From assembly GCA_023614405.1 (NCBI GenBank), contig JAJUPC010000236.1, positions 310,001 through 374,000 of the forward strand: 64,000 nucleotides of DNA, given 5' to 3'. Shown here piece after piece: positions 41,975 to 52,569 of this stretch (positions within the stretch are counted from its first letter, which is position 1; the number at the start of each line of letters is the position of its first letter). A model generated the notes under the pieces. It was not told the DNA's origin. It saw only the letters and a list, made by a program, of their open reading frames with translations, and did no database searches. The position numbers and the translations under genes are program-made. This stretch comes from Avena insularis. Lineage: Eukaryota; Streptophyta; Magnoliopsida; Poales; Poaceae.

Positions 41975-43190
41975 ATGGCTAGTAGCCGTATGAAGAGGAA
42001 CTGGTCCGATCTCCCGACCGACCCACTTTGCAAGATCGCTGACTACTTGCTGGAGAAAGAGGAGTACGTCGACACCTATGCTGCTTGTCGGGAAGTCTGC
42101 ACCAATTGGCGCCACACTTTAAAGGTACCCGAATTCCATCTCAACAATTGGATCATGATAGATCACACACTTCCAGACGTTGGCGACTTCACCTTCCTCA
42201 ACCTCGCCACTAGTCGTTGCTTCAAGACAAATCTAATGGACGTCCATTGCAGGTTCACATTCACATCGGATATTCATTGGTATTTTCCATTGTAAACATC
42301 TTAGTGCTAACTGATGCCCTCTTCTTCCAAAAGATTCTACTTCGTCGGTGTTTCTCGTGGCGTCATCGTGCTTGCTCAGAGGCTGGAGCCATACCAGATT
42401 CGACTTCTAAACCCAATCACTCATAAGTCTAACACTGAGTTTCAAGCACACATACCATCTGATCTTCTGCAATCTGTCGTCATGACGAAGTCCCCGACGA
42501 TGGTGTTCATTTGCACTTATTATCCAGATCATATTGCATGGGCCGATGAGAGCACCCCAACGGGGCAAATCAATCAATCATTTGGAGAAGGATTGTATTC
42601 AGCACCTCCTGATATGCTTCTGGACTGCATGACGGCATTCCGAGGGGAAGTATATATATTACTTGAGAATGGAGACATCTTGTCGACCAACATCAAGTTA
42701 GAGCCATGAAAGCACCGCCACGATGGCCAAAATAATTTCGCCCCGCCTTTTGAACAGGTACGCGGAACTTACAAATTTTACCTTGTGGAGTCAGATGGTG
42801 ATCTGCTTCTTGTGTTGAATGGGATTTCGCCAAAGGGCAACCGGTGTTGTACCGGGTGGACATGGAGAATCGCTCTCTCGAGGCTGTCGGTGACATTGGA
42901 AGTCGTGCCCTCTTTGTTGATTACAATCGGTCTATCTCCATTGACACCAGGTTACACCCCACAGTTAAACCCGGTTGCATATACTACAGGAATTATATCA
43001 GACTGTACGATCATGAGGTTCAAGCCTAGGAAGAGGAACCAAGAATGATGTATGGCTAAAGTCTGGAACATACACCGAGGCCTTACCCTCTAGACGAGAT
43101 ACTGGCAGCACATTGCAGACGGAGAGAGTTCTCTGAATATGTGTTGCAGCACGTGGGAGCCACCGACAACGAAATATATAGGGGAGAATG
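41975..43190 (+). pseudogene. F-box protein with DUF295 domain, pseudogene
   Basis: The ATG at 41975 has a good context (GCCATGG). Residues 8-45 form an F-box (W-S-D-L-P-T-D-P-L-C-K-I-A-D-Y-L, then V-C-T-N-W-R), the part that binds SKP1 in SCF ubiquitin ligases. After a stop at 42293-42295 and two more stops by 42311, the same frame carries DUF295-type sequence (R-L-L-N-P-I-T, 42395-42420, and later L-D-C-M-T-A-F-R-G). A TGA lies at 42707-42709, a frameshift near 42838, and V-L-Y-R-V-D-M-E-N continues to a TAG at 43027-43029. The 42293-42311 stops could mark an intron, but the later lesions show a dead copy. It is a host-gene relic, not a transposon gene. Confidence 0.8.
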
Positions 43191-43393
43191 AATCCTATAT
43201 TCATCCTAGGTTATTTGCTAGCATTTTCAGGTCTATTTTTCGAAGTAGAAATTTGCACTGTATTTATATTATTTCGATTAGCTGTATGCGTATTACCTTT
43301 CAGACAAAATTGTAATGTACTTAATTTTAGTACTTTTAGAATTCAAAGTATTTATTTTTAGTAGCTTCTTTCAGAATTCTCTGTGTTCGACAT

Positions 43394-43424
43394 GGGCATC
43401 AGCTCAGCGCCGGAATTCAGGTTC
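43394..43424 (+). repeat. 31-bp duplicated segment, copy 1
   Basis: GGGCATCAGCTCAGCGCCGG followed by AATTCAGGTTC. It recurs at 44480-44510 with two differences. Copy 1 is interrupted right after by the 104-bp direct repeat; copy 2 continues into an open frame. Confidence 0.75.
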
Positions 43425-43426
43425 CA

Positions 43427-43530
43427 CATGGAAAATTGCACAATAATGTGTTGGTGGGCGGCTCCACCCCACGAACCTGGGATGCACGCCGTCGAAGGTG
43501 GAGGGAGCGGGCCCGCCAGTCAGAAAACAT
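43427..43530. repeat. 104-bp direct repeat, copy 2
   Basis: Same orientation and length as 41576-41679, with scattered substitutions. Downstream a short local duplication of a CACGTCG...GTTTCTGATG segment occurs (43533-43560 and 43579-43607). Confidence 0.85.
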
Positions 43531-43971
43531 TTCACGTCGGCATCCCCAGTTTCTGATGCCCTTTAAAAAAAGAAAACACGCCACGTCGTTATCCCCTGTT
43601 TCTGATGGTGTTGCTACAATCGATGGTACATGGTGGCATATAAATAATATCGTATAAACATAAGGGCACAGTTGTCAACATTTCTAAAATGAAACCCGGT
43701 CCCGTCTCCTACCTGTCCTGGTACATTGCCCGATGAGGTGGATAGCCATGACCGATCTTTTTAATATGTTCGCACTCTTATGCTGAGAAGGGAAATAAAG
43801 ATTGAGTTGTTAATGCAAGGAGTGTCAAATTATTACCCTCTAAGGAAATGGGAAATGGTTATTTTCACGCGTGCCCGTAGTCCAAACCTACTATCAGTCT
43901 TTCACTCCCCTTCTCTGACTAACCACAGTTCACCTTGCGTAGCTCCTCCGCGTCGCACCAACTAGGGTAAC
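43531..43971. other. Spacer with no recognised gene
   Basis: About 440 bp of mixed sequence. No conserved frame is seen. The last 60 bases before 43972 look like a short leader before an ATG. Confidence 0.45.
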
Positions 43972-44636
43972 ATGGCCCCGCCTAAGTAGCCGCCGCCGCC
44001 GCGACAGCCACCGAAACTGGGGTATTTATCCCCTCTAAGGCAGGCCATGAAGCTCTACTTCAACGCCGGTCTCCCATTGCCTGCTAGGCGGATGATTTCA
44101 CCGAATGTGCCGAATCAGCCGTGGCGGCGACTGCGGCGTCGTCGGCGCCAGATGCGGCAAGCAGGGCCAAGAGAGCGATATGGAGAAATCGCGTGGCGGC
44201 ATTACGGCATTCTCTAGGCAGTGGGAACAAGGTACGTATCAAATCGTTCACGAGAGCATGCCGCCGAGGGTACACACCCTCGAATAGGGTAGCGCCAAGG
44301 TCTAGGAACTCTCGCGTCCACACTTCGGCACGGACTACCTTACCTCATTGGGGGAGGCTAGGAGCACAGCGTCTGCGGCAAAGACGCTCCATCCTACGCA
44401 CCGTCAGAGGCCGTACCATGCCAGCAACCAAGCATCTACACTCAGCATGCTGGATTGTTCGATAGCTAGAGCCAGCGGCGGGCATCAGCTCAACCCCGGA
44501 ATTCAGGTTCGAGTTCACACAGACCTACGATCCCGAGAAGGAGATGCCGAATTTCAGTTTCGAAGAAATCGTTGCGGCGGCGTGGATGGTCCAACTAAAC
44601 CGGGACTGGCGCACGCAAATCGCTCGTGCATGAACG
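43972..44636 (+). pseudogene. Unknown gene fragment
   Basis: An ATG at 43972 (ACATGG) opens a Pro-rich N-terminus with a stop at 43987-43989, then reads on as G-Y-L-S-P-L-R-Q-A-M-K-L-Y-F-N-A-G-L-P to about 44210. A second coding-like part at 44483-44636 reads S-S-T-P-E-F-R-F-E-F-T-Q-T-Y-D-P, then M-P-N-F-S-F-E-E-I-V-A-A-A-W-M-V-Q-L and ends at TGA. The parts may be exons with 44215-44480 between them. The composition is GC-rich and coding-like, unlike the AT-rich flank. I do not recognise the family. Confidence 0.45.
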
Positions 44637-45426
44637 ATGCAGATTTCTTGTAGTTTGGCGGGAAGGCAATAGATCAGTTTGGGTTAAATGATCAAAGAAC
44701 TTATGTCCTCTCAAGGCAATTGGCCAGCCAACTTTTCTGGTGGAGATCTATAGTTTCTTCAGTGTAGAATAGTTAAGTTCGTGTCAAGAATGGCTTTTGT
44801 AGATGAAATCTTGACAATTGTTCTATAAACTAGTAGGAAGTTTAGCCCACTTTTGTGCAGGTATAAGACCCTTTTGTATGGAAGTACTACTGTTGTAAGC
44901 AAATACTATCAAGTATCTATTTCCTTCAATTACTAGTCGTGGTTCAATCCAGTTAACTGGCATCTTTTTATCCCAGACTACAGATTTTGCATTTGCTGTC
45001 TATGCTGTAAACCATTTTCCTTTGTCTTGTGTTGCCTGCAAAATGGTCCTGCAGTTCAACATGTTACAAATGTAGCTACCTTATACTTGAAGAGGAGATG
45101 GACTACATTTTCCTGGCATCCACAAAATTAACATTGCTCATTGCCAGACCACCCTCTTTTCATGAGGTTGTCCTTGGTTATTCACAGAAATTATAAAGCA
45201 TGGTGTTCAACTACATCGATTCAAACTATTACACACACACACACTACATCAAATTCATTACCCACACATACTACATCATTCAAACTATTACACACACATA
45301 CTACTTCAAACTATTACACACACGTACTACATCGATTCAAACTATTACACATTTTTAGTCGATGCTAACTTCCTGCTATGCTCTCCATACTACAAATTCA
45401 TTAGCCACACATACCACGGCAATTCA
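44637..45426. other. AT-rich flank and short tandem repeats
   Basis: No gene is seen. The stretch resembles a 3' noncoding region. At 45211-45353 there are imperfect tandem units of TTCAAACTATTACACACACA with a CTACATC linker, including an (AC)n run at 45230-45243. Confidence 0.55.
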
Positions 45427-46160
45427 CTAGAGCTCTATATTCACTTGAGAGAAATCAGAACCACCAGCTCGTCCAAGCCCGGTTCCCCCACCGAAACTGT
45501 GTGCACCGTCACGAAACGGTGGTGGTCCTGTGCCATCGATCCTTCTAGGCCAACACTGCAAGTGACGAGGACGCTTTTTAGCAGCCTCTTCTGGGCCCTG
45601 AATGCCATGTACCGATTCCAGAACCTCCTCCAAGTGGATGATGACTGGGTGCTTCCAGCAAAGCTGTCGCCCTGCCCTGCCTGGAATCTGCACCTCGTAC
45701 ATCTTAGGAATGACGTCAGGATCTTTCAGCCACGCCTTTACCTCGATGACCCATCTGTCGCTCGGTGGCACTGCTTGAGGGCCTCCGGATCCCAAGCATC
45801 CAATGGGAGGCCGTCAAAGCTGAGTTTGGAGAAGATACGAAGCTGCCCCAAGCGATCGTCCCACCCACAGGCGCGATGCCAACGCATGAAGCTCATTTTC
45901 TCCCCGCAGCACTCGAAAGAACGGGAAGAATGCAGAACGTGCTCGGTGTCTGAGCTGTGCTCGAACCTAACGAAAAAATCGAATGGCGGTGCGCATACCT
46001 CAATGTTGACCTCATTTTGTCTGATCCCAAAACGAGACCTAAAAGCCGACAGCAACTCTGTCGGCGACACGGCGGGACGGACACCCAGCATGGTGGCCAT
46101 GAGAGCGTGGTCATCGAACTGCTGTGCCAGGGCTACCATGCCTGGGGTGCGTGGCAGCAC
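45427..46160 (-). pseudogene. DUF4283-type protein, decayed
   Basis: The minus-strand frame 46160-45738 reads M-V-A-L-A-Q-Q-F, then P-F-D-F-F-V-R-F-E near 46000-45970, then C-G-E-K-M-S-F-M-R-W-H-R, the pattern of the plant DUF4283 domain often found in transposon-associated grass proteins. Near 45775 the reading shifts to a second frame (45780-45427) with P-P-S-D-R-W-V-I-E-V-K-A-W-L-K-D and a Gly/Arg-rich end. A relation to a zinc-knuckle partner domain cannot be seen. The opposite-strand frame of 294 codons is only its shadow. Confidence 0.65.
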
Positions 46161-46747
46161 GCAACTTCCTGAGGCCGGTCACCGGACTGGATCGCCCGAC
46201 GGGACGCGCTCCGCCGTGCGAGAAGGACTAGCTAGAGGCGAGATATTAGTCCGGGGACTAGAAGCTTCGATACGGCGGACGATGCAACGGCGACGGCTGC
46301 GAGCTTCAATTAGAGGCGTGGGAGGTTGACCGGACATGGCGGGGACGCAAATTAGAGCAAGTGCGAGCTTCAATCTGAGACGAGCAGCCGAAGTTGACCA
46401 AATGTTATGGGAAGGGGAGCAGGGGAGAAGACCAGAGCAGAGCAAAGAAATAGATCTGGTCCACTCAGGGATCTGGTCCATGTAGGGGTAAGCTAGTCCA
46501 CAACCGCAAAAGATAACGGAGAATACTGACATGGCGGGCCAAGAAGAGTTGACCTAACGGCGGTATTTGAGTTCAACCGTTTTTCGTCTGGTTCAAACGA
46601 CCGTTTGGCCGTTAGATTTGTATTCACCCCCATTTGGCCCTTCTGGACAATTGGCGATTCTACTATGGCCCCTCCGCGCGAGTGATGACAACTCGGGTAC
46701 CGCGGTGCGCTCACCCACCAAGTTTGGTACCGCAAACGAACATTCCC
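46161..46747. other. Segment between the DUF4283 relic and the Tekay-like LTR
   Basis: Probably the 5' flank of the DUF4283 relic. Fragmentary coding-like sequence continues on the minus strand to about 46330. No repeat match inside the window was found. It stops being unique at 46748, where similarity to the Tekay-like LTR starts. Confidence 0.45.
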
Positions 46748-47343
46748 CCCAAAACCTCTCCAGTGCATCCCCTACCCTTTTCTAGCCTGGCCAACCACTG
46801 TGCCCACGACCAAATGGGCATGGCCATTAATGCTGAGCACCTTGCGCCCGGTAACCGGCGATAGCACGCCCCTAGCGTCGCCAGCCTCGCCCACCTTGCC
46901 CAATGCATCGCTCGTGGTCCACTTCCCCCTCCAGGCCAGCCCCAATTCGACGACAAAGTGAAGAGAAGCCAGGAACCGCCGCGCCTGGAACGTGTCTGCC
47001 ATGCCGATGCTGCCCGCAGAGCACGCCCGGTCCCCGCTCAGCCAGACCCCGCCTTGCTCTCGCCGCCCACCTACATGATCACCACCGCCCCAGGAAGCTA
47101 CTAGACATGCCCATTTCCCCGACCATGCCCCGTAGTCGCCGGCCACCGCAAAGTTCGCCGTCGACAGAGACATCATGCGCGACGTGCCGCTCACATCTCC
47201 CGACCACCTCGCACTGCACACTCACCTCCGTGACACTCGCCAGTGCACCGCCCACCGTCCTAGCCCACCGCCCAAGCCCCTAGCCCGCTGTGCCGTCGTC
47301 ACCGGCGAGCTCCACCCATGCCTCTCTGCACCCCTCGTCCCGC

Positions 47344-47352
47344 TATAAATAG
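47344..47352 (+). promoter_or_regulatory. TATA box in the Tekay-like 5' LTR
   Basis: TATAAATAG in a GC-rich context, conserved at 61421-61429 in the 3' LTR. It is the best U3 promoter candidate; a CT-rich start region follows about 30 bp downstream. Confidence 0.75.
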
Positions 47353-48501
47353 AGCGCCTCCCAGCACCATCTCCTCACACCATCCCCATCCACTCCCCCT
47401 CAGAAACCTCCCAGAGCCCCACCGGAGCAAGCCGCAGCCCTAGCGCCGGAATTTTGCCGGAGTCTACCGCGGAAGGAGGAGAAGGGCGCCAGTGATCCAG
47501 GCCATCTCCCGGGACGCCGCCGGTACCAGGAGAACCGCCGTTGTCATCTCGTTCGTTTGCCTGCCTCGCCACACTCGCCGGAGCCCTAGTACGCCCCCAC
47601 TGCACCCTCACCGACCGTGCTAGGGTTTGTCCCCGTCGTGAACTGTTCCGGCGAGGACGATGGATGTGAGTCGTTGATCCAGGATCTAATCCTACGACCA
47701 CCGTCCTCCCATACCGATTCGACAACCCCTACCCCACTGACAGGTGGGGCCCCCACTTAAAACCAGCCTGGGAGCTATGTGGAGTAAACTGGGCTGGCCC
47801 ATTTATTTCTCGCGCGACCCATTTGATTCAAATTTAGCTTTTTTCTTTTTAGACTTAGACTTAGTTCTGTACCTTAGTTTAAAAATCAATTCAGAGAGTT
47901 TTACAAATCCAAATTGAGTGAATCCAATTTTTTTGGAAAGCAAATTAAAATCTCTATCCAAGCCCGTTGGATTTAAATCATTTAGAGTTATAGATCTCTC
48001 CTAGCTAAAACAACAAGACAGAAGCTTTTGCACATTCAAACATTTTTATAAAATCAACCATAATAGCTTTTGAGTTGAGTCCAACTCTCAAAAATCACAT
48101 TTAACCATACCTATCTGAATATGTAATAATATTAAGGTTTGCATGCAGTGACTTTGGACTAGTACCAAAATAATTCTATATAGGCATTTCTAGTCACTTT
48201 AAATCATTAATTATTAAACTTAAACTTATTAAAATGTGATCCCACCTTTAAATCACATTCCCATACTTTAGAATATGTGGTGAGGACATGTGTCCACATG
48301 ATCCCATATTTTAATTGGAGAATATTAAATCTTAGTTAATTTCAATGAGTAGAAATTACTTTTCTCAAATAAAATAAATGAAACTAGTTCATTAAACCTT
48401 GTGATGTTTGTGATGACAATAGATCATCAAATGTGTGCTTTAGTGTGCTAAGTAGACTAGTTAAGTATTGTTTGGTGATTGTGTATTCCGTATGTATTTA
48501 T

Positions 48502-48739
48502 AGACGATAGTACCGACCAAGTCTACGAGGAGGAGGACTTCTACCAAGAGGAGGAGGAAGAGAATTTCAACCACTGCACCAACCAAGGCAAGCCATCATT
48601 AACAATGCAAGCTAACCCTTGCCAGCTAGATAACCTAAGCAAAGGCATTAGGCATGCTTTGGTTATACCATTTAGACTTATACCTACCCCAAGTTTTATT
48701 TACAAGCTTTACTTTCTTTACTTTACCAAAGTTTCTTGA
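48502..48739 (+). other. Acidic open frame conserved in the Tekay-like LTR
   Basis: The frame is open from 48479 but has no upstream ATG. A splice-acceptor-like TTTATAG (to 48501) precedes it, so it may be an exon. The product is rich in Glu/Asp (Y-E-E-E-D-F-Y-Q-E-E-E-E-E-N-F-N) and then hydrophobic (I-P-T-P-S-F-I-Y-K-L-Y-F-L-Y-F). The 3' LTR copy (62580-62865) keeps the frame through several substitutions and is longer because of a 12-bp difference near 62815. Function unknown. Confidence 0.45.
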
Positions 48740-49984
48740 CAGCATAAAGAGTATAAAACTTGACATATCTAGTTAGACTTAGATGTCATTCTATGGAATG
48801 ATATTGATATTAGCATCCCACCTTAGTGAACACTCTTAACTTAGTAGTTTAGAGCTAAACCAAAACTTGATCACTTTAGATGGGAATACTTGGTGAAAAT
48901 GACTTGTGAAAACCTTGGAATGATGAGTCATTCTATTGAGATGTTTTGACATGTGTTGAGAAACACAAATGGTTTATGATGATGATGAAAATGTGAAGGC
49001 ATGAGCCTTAGCCCTTTTATAAAAACTGATGGTTGGGTTCGAATGTGATACCATTCCAATTTTACCGTACAACCACAATACCTGAATTGGGTAAGGCTTA
49101 GCAGGAAGTTTATATGCATTAGTATTAATTCCCTCGCGGGAGAGGTTTGAGATGAGGCTACCTCTCAATGTTGTCCACCTATGCAGTGCCCAGGATGACA
49201 AATGGTCATGGCTAGGAGGCCAAGCTCATAGGAGAGGTGCTTATACTAGAGTGTGTAAAGGAAAGGTTATGTTTGATTATCTACATACTAAGTATGATGA
49301 TTCAGGGTTATCCCTGACAGATGTATCGAATTTTGTGGTGAAAGTGTACCACCTCTGCAGAGTGTCAAACTATTCGAATAGCCGTGTCCGCGGTTATGGA
49401 CAGTTGGAGTGGCCATTACATTGTCAGATGTTTTCAAAATGACTTATGAAATGAGTTGTGACATGACTTGACCACAACAGAGTTGTGACTATGATAACTA
49501 AGTTCCCACTTAGGTGATTTAGAACTTTATTTTATCTTTCTTTGTTTCTGAACTCATCTTAGGTTTCAAACTTAGCTTTACAAATAAAGTTAGAACTTAG
49601 CATTCCTACTAGAACTACCTTACTTGTTACTGATAGTTTGCGAGTACTTAAAGAGTACTCATGGGTTTTATCCCTGGTTATTCCTATGGCCAGACTATGA
49701 GGAGGATTAGCCTGAAGGAGGACAGCAGGACGGCTACGACAACTAGGATCATCTCCCATCGTCAGCATTGCCTGTGACACTGAAGATAGACCCCACCGCT
49801 ACGCTACTTGTTTGTATTAAGACTGGATCCTGAGATCCTTTATTTGTGTAAGACCTTATTATGGTTTGTAATGGATGATGTACTGTGATATCCAATCTGT
49901 TATGTCTCGCAAAAATGGTAATCCTGGGATTGCGATGTATGGCGTAACAGGCATCTGGGATTAAAAATCTGGGTGTTGGCAAGT

Positions 49985-49997
49985 TGGTATCAGAGCC
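49985..49997 (+). other. Primer binding site of the Tekay-like element
   Basis: TGGTATCAGAGCC, a full match to the complement of the initiator tRNA-Met 3' end, three bases after the LTR. Confidence 0.9.
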
Positions 49998-50211
49998 ATA
50001 TTGACCATAGGAGACCCTAGTTAGAATGGACGTCCAAAACAAAAACTTAGTTTCAAAAACCAAAGTGAGTATTTGTGAAAACTATTTCTTCTCTTATCCT
50101 TGGGATTCTTTCTCTCAAAAAAATTCATGCTCCTCCAAATTCTTACATTACTACATAAAACTTTGACACACTTGATCACTTCACTAACCTTCTCACCATA
50201 AATTCTTATAG

Positions 50212-50611
50212 ATGGAAGTTCAGTACAGCAAGTTCTACCAGTTGGGCAACGTAGGCCAACTGATCTTCGAGAGGGATCTTGATTCACTATCTGAGTACTT
50301 GGAGCGTCCTCATCTGGAATTTCTTGGATCTCAACTCCCGGGTCCACCAGGAGGAGATTTTTAGTGGCTAGTAGTTGCTGATCTTCGAGGCAAGTTAGAA
50401 GCACCAATGTCCGAGAGGATTCAGTCCTCTGTCAGAGGGAACAACTGGCTAGATGGATTAGCTAGGGAAATGCATGAAGCTCTCGCTCGTCTTTGCGCCC
50501 AGAGTGTCAACCTAATCCAAGGAACCCGCTTTGTTCACTTTGCAAGGCGTGACTCTATGGGAATGCCTCTAGATATGCCAAGTCACCCGGTGTTGAAGCG
50601 TCAAGTGGAGA
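50212..50611 (+). pseudogene. Leader ORF of the Tekay-like element, first part
   Basis: The ATG at 50212 starts M-E-V-Q-Y-S-K-F-Y-Q-L-G and the frame holds 50 codons to a TAG at 50362-50364, then continues in the same frame (with an ATG at 50407) to the A4 insertion at 50611. It includes E-Y-L-E-R-P-H-L-E-F-L-G and an Arg/Leu-rich part with R-F-V-H-F-A-R. It lies between the primer site and gag, so it is an extra ORF, not Gag, and resembles no enzyme I know. It continues after A4. Confidence 0.6.
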
Positions 50612-51465
50612 TGATGAGGATATATACAGGGATTATGATGATTCAGACTGTTTGAACTGGAAGGAAATATTGAGTCAAATCAATAATGACTATCAGGGGA
50701 ATTCATTCCTAGTTGACCATGATGCTTTCATTTATAAGAACTTTATATTACCTAAGTCTTTGTGTTATTATATGATCAGGTACAGGGGAGAAGAAGGCGT
50801 CGCACGGAGTGAGGAGCTGAAGCATATGGAGTATGGTGTGTTGATCAATGAAGAATGCGTGAGGGAGGAGAGGAAGGAAGCGCAAGGAGCTACCGAGAAG
50901 AAGATCAACACATGGCAGGATCTCTGCCGCGGCAGAGAAACGACGCGTTTTTTTGCCACGGTAGGCTGCAGACGCCAACGAAACAGTCCTTTTTGCCATG
51001 GCGGTATCACGGCTGAGAAACTGCCTGAATCGCCATAACAGTAAACCTGAACCGAACCAACTTTAGGTCGGTTTGTACCCTTAGTTGGGTGGGACCAACT
51101 CGGATCCACCCTTAGGCCGATGCCCCCAGACTCATAAATAGATGGGGCGCACTTCTATCTAGGGTTAGACCACATTAAAATATTTTGGAGATGTTTCTTT
51201 CAGAGAACCTCTAGAATTACCCTGTGTTCAAATTCTACAACTATAATTGAGTGTGATCTGTTGTTCCATTGGGAATTAGTAGATTGCATACAACCGTCAG
51301 GGTCACGTCACAAGAGTGTGGTGTTGTGAATATCCTACAAGGTTCGAGATCTGTTGCACTAGCATCAGGGAACGAGCGGGAGAGATCATAGCTACGCACT
51401 AATTATCTATGATCCACCATATCATCGACAAGATCTTGCTAAGAAGATCGGGCCACCCCATATCA
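50612..51465 (+). repeat. A4 5' LTR
   Basis: The 854-bp LTR starts TGATGAGGATATATAC and ends CCATATCA. Its first 150 bp differ from those of the autonomous A LTRs but encode a similar tail (Y-K-N-F-I-L-P-K-S-L-C-Y-Y-M-I-R, 50733-50780). A palindrome array at 50920-51040 and a TATA-like ATAAATAGATGGGG (51133-51146) follow. Confidence 0.92.
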
Positions 51466-51468
51466 TCT

Positions 51469-51478
51469 TGGTATCAGA
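51469..51478 (+). other. A4 primer binding site
   Basis: TGGTATCAGA, three bases after the LTR, identical to A1 and A2. Confidence 0.88.
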
Positions 51479-52569
51479 TTTCCTTGTTGCCTCGGTAAGC
51501 AACCACAATCCATCCATAGATTAGAGAGTGTTTTTCGTCCTATACAGAAAAAGGCCCACAAAAAGAGTTGCCATAGCCTAGATTGCATCGTAGACGAGTA
51601 ATAGTTGTTGGTCGTGTTCATCCTTTAGTTTAGATCTAGATCTGTTCTTCGTAGATCTATTTTCTAGTCGTTTTCTAGTCAATTTCCACCATTGTTTCCG
51701 CCACCACAAGGTCAGATCCGATCTAATCTAAGAGTCCTAGTATACTACTCTTGGCCGAGTTGGAATTAAAAAAAAATTCTATCGACTCTACCGCGGCACG
51801 GAAACAGCCTGTTTTCCTGCCGCGGAGTCATGTTCTGCCACGACTCGGATTCGCTGTCGCGGCAGGATTTTCTGCCACGACACGGTTTTGCCCTGTTTTT
51901 CTGCCACGGCAGGAAATTTTACAAAGTGTGAATTTGCACTTTTCCTTAAACCTTAGCCACAGCCATTCTATTACATAGGTGTAGGAACTTTCCCATTGAG
52001 AGTAGTTTCCGCTCCTACAGGCTGCTCATAGGATTTTGGTGCTGTACTTTGTAATTGGCCGTGTGTGATATATCAAATCAAAAAAGAGAAAAAGCAATAT
52101 AGCAAGAGAAAAAACAAAAAAAAGAGTTATACAAAAGAAAAAGAAAAACAGAGAATTTGAGCAAGAGGCCTAGTGATATCTTTGTGCACCAGTAGATTGA
52201 GCAATCTTGTGCCTGTTTACTTTGAGCTTTGCTAGTGTCTCTCGATCGTAGTGCAACACCCTTCATAGTTGCACTGCCACGTTTTTCTCCACGTGTGTGT
52301 TTCTTGGGTATTTGTACGATCAGCACTAGGACTTGTTTGCGGTGTACTTAGGGTACCATACCTAGAGCTCCACCATAAATAACCTGTGTGTCCTATGATC
52401 ATTCTCTATACCTTTGATATTCACTTCATCACATCTGTGCATAAGCTGTTGATTCAAATTGATAAGCATCACTATTCACTTTGGAATGGTAAGATCTACT
52501 TTCTTGTCAGTTTTGAGTGAGTTGTGAGTGTACCACCAAAAAGATTTTTTTTGCACTAATATACTAATC
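51479..52569 (+). other. A4 leader with palindrome array
   Basis: The noncoding leader parallels A1: a palindrome array (51787-51915, CTGCCGCGGCAGG type), an A-rich purine tract (52076-52160) and GGTAAGATCT (52488). Sequence between the features is also closely A1-like. Confidence 0.8.

Larger units (their letters stand above)
46748..49981 (+). repeat. 5' LTR of the Tekay-like element, 5'-truncated
   Basis: It matches 60845-64000 closely with few indels. The first roughly 680 bp of the LTR (60167-60845 in the other copy, including the TGTAACATCCC start) are missing and replaced by unrelated DNA. It ends in GTTGGCA at 49981. It contains a GC-rich promoter region (46850-47750), AT-rich middle (47800-48480) and a conserved acidic frame. 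Confidence 0.88.

Noticed and set aside
41975..43190. Functional F-box gene
   Set aside because: Several stops and a frameshift interrupt the DUF295 part; a single intron could explain only the first cluster of stops.
41576..43530. TRIM-type retrotransposon with a captured F-box gene
   Set aside because: The 104-bp repeats lack TG...CA ends, and no primer site or polypurine tract is seen inside them.
45445..46329. A 294-codon plus-strand frame
   Set aside because: It lies antisense to the DUF4283-like minus-strand coding sequence and its own translation has no recognisable domain.
49985..49997. tRNA gene at the TGGTATCAGAGCC match
   Set aside because: Only the 3' acceptor complement is present, directly after an LTR, which is a primer binding site and not a tRNA gene.
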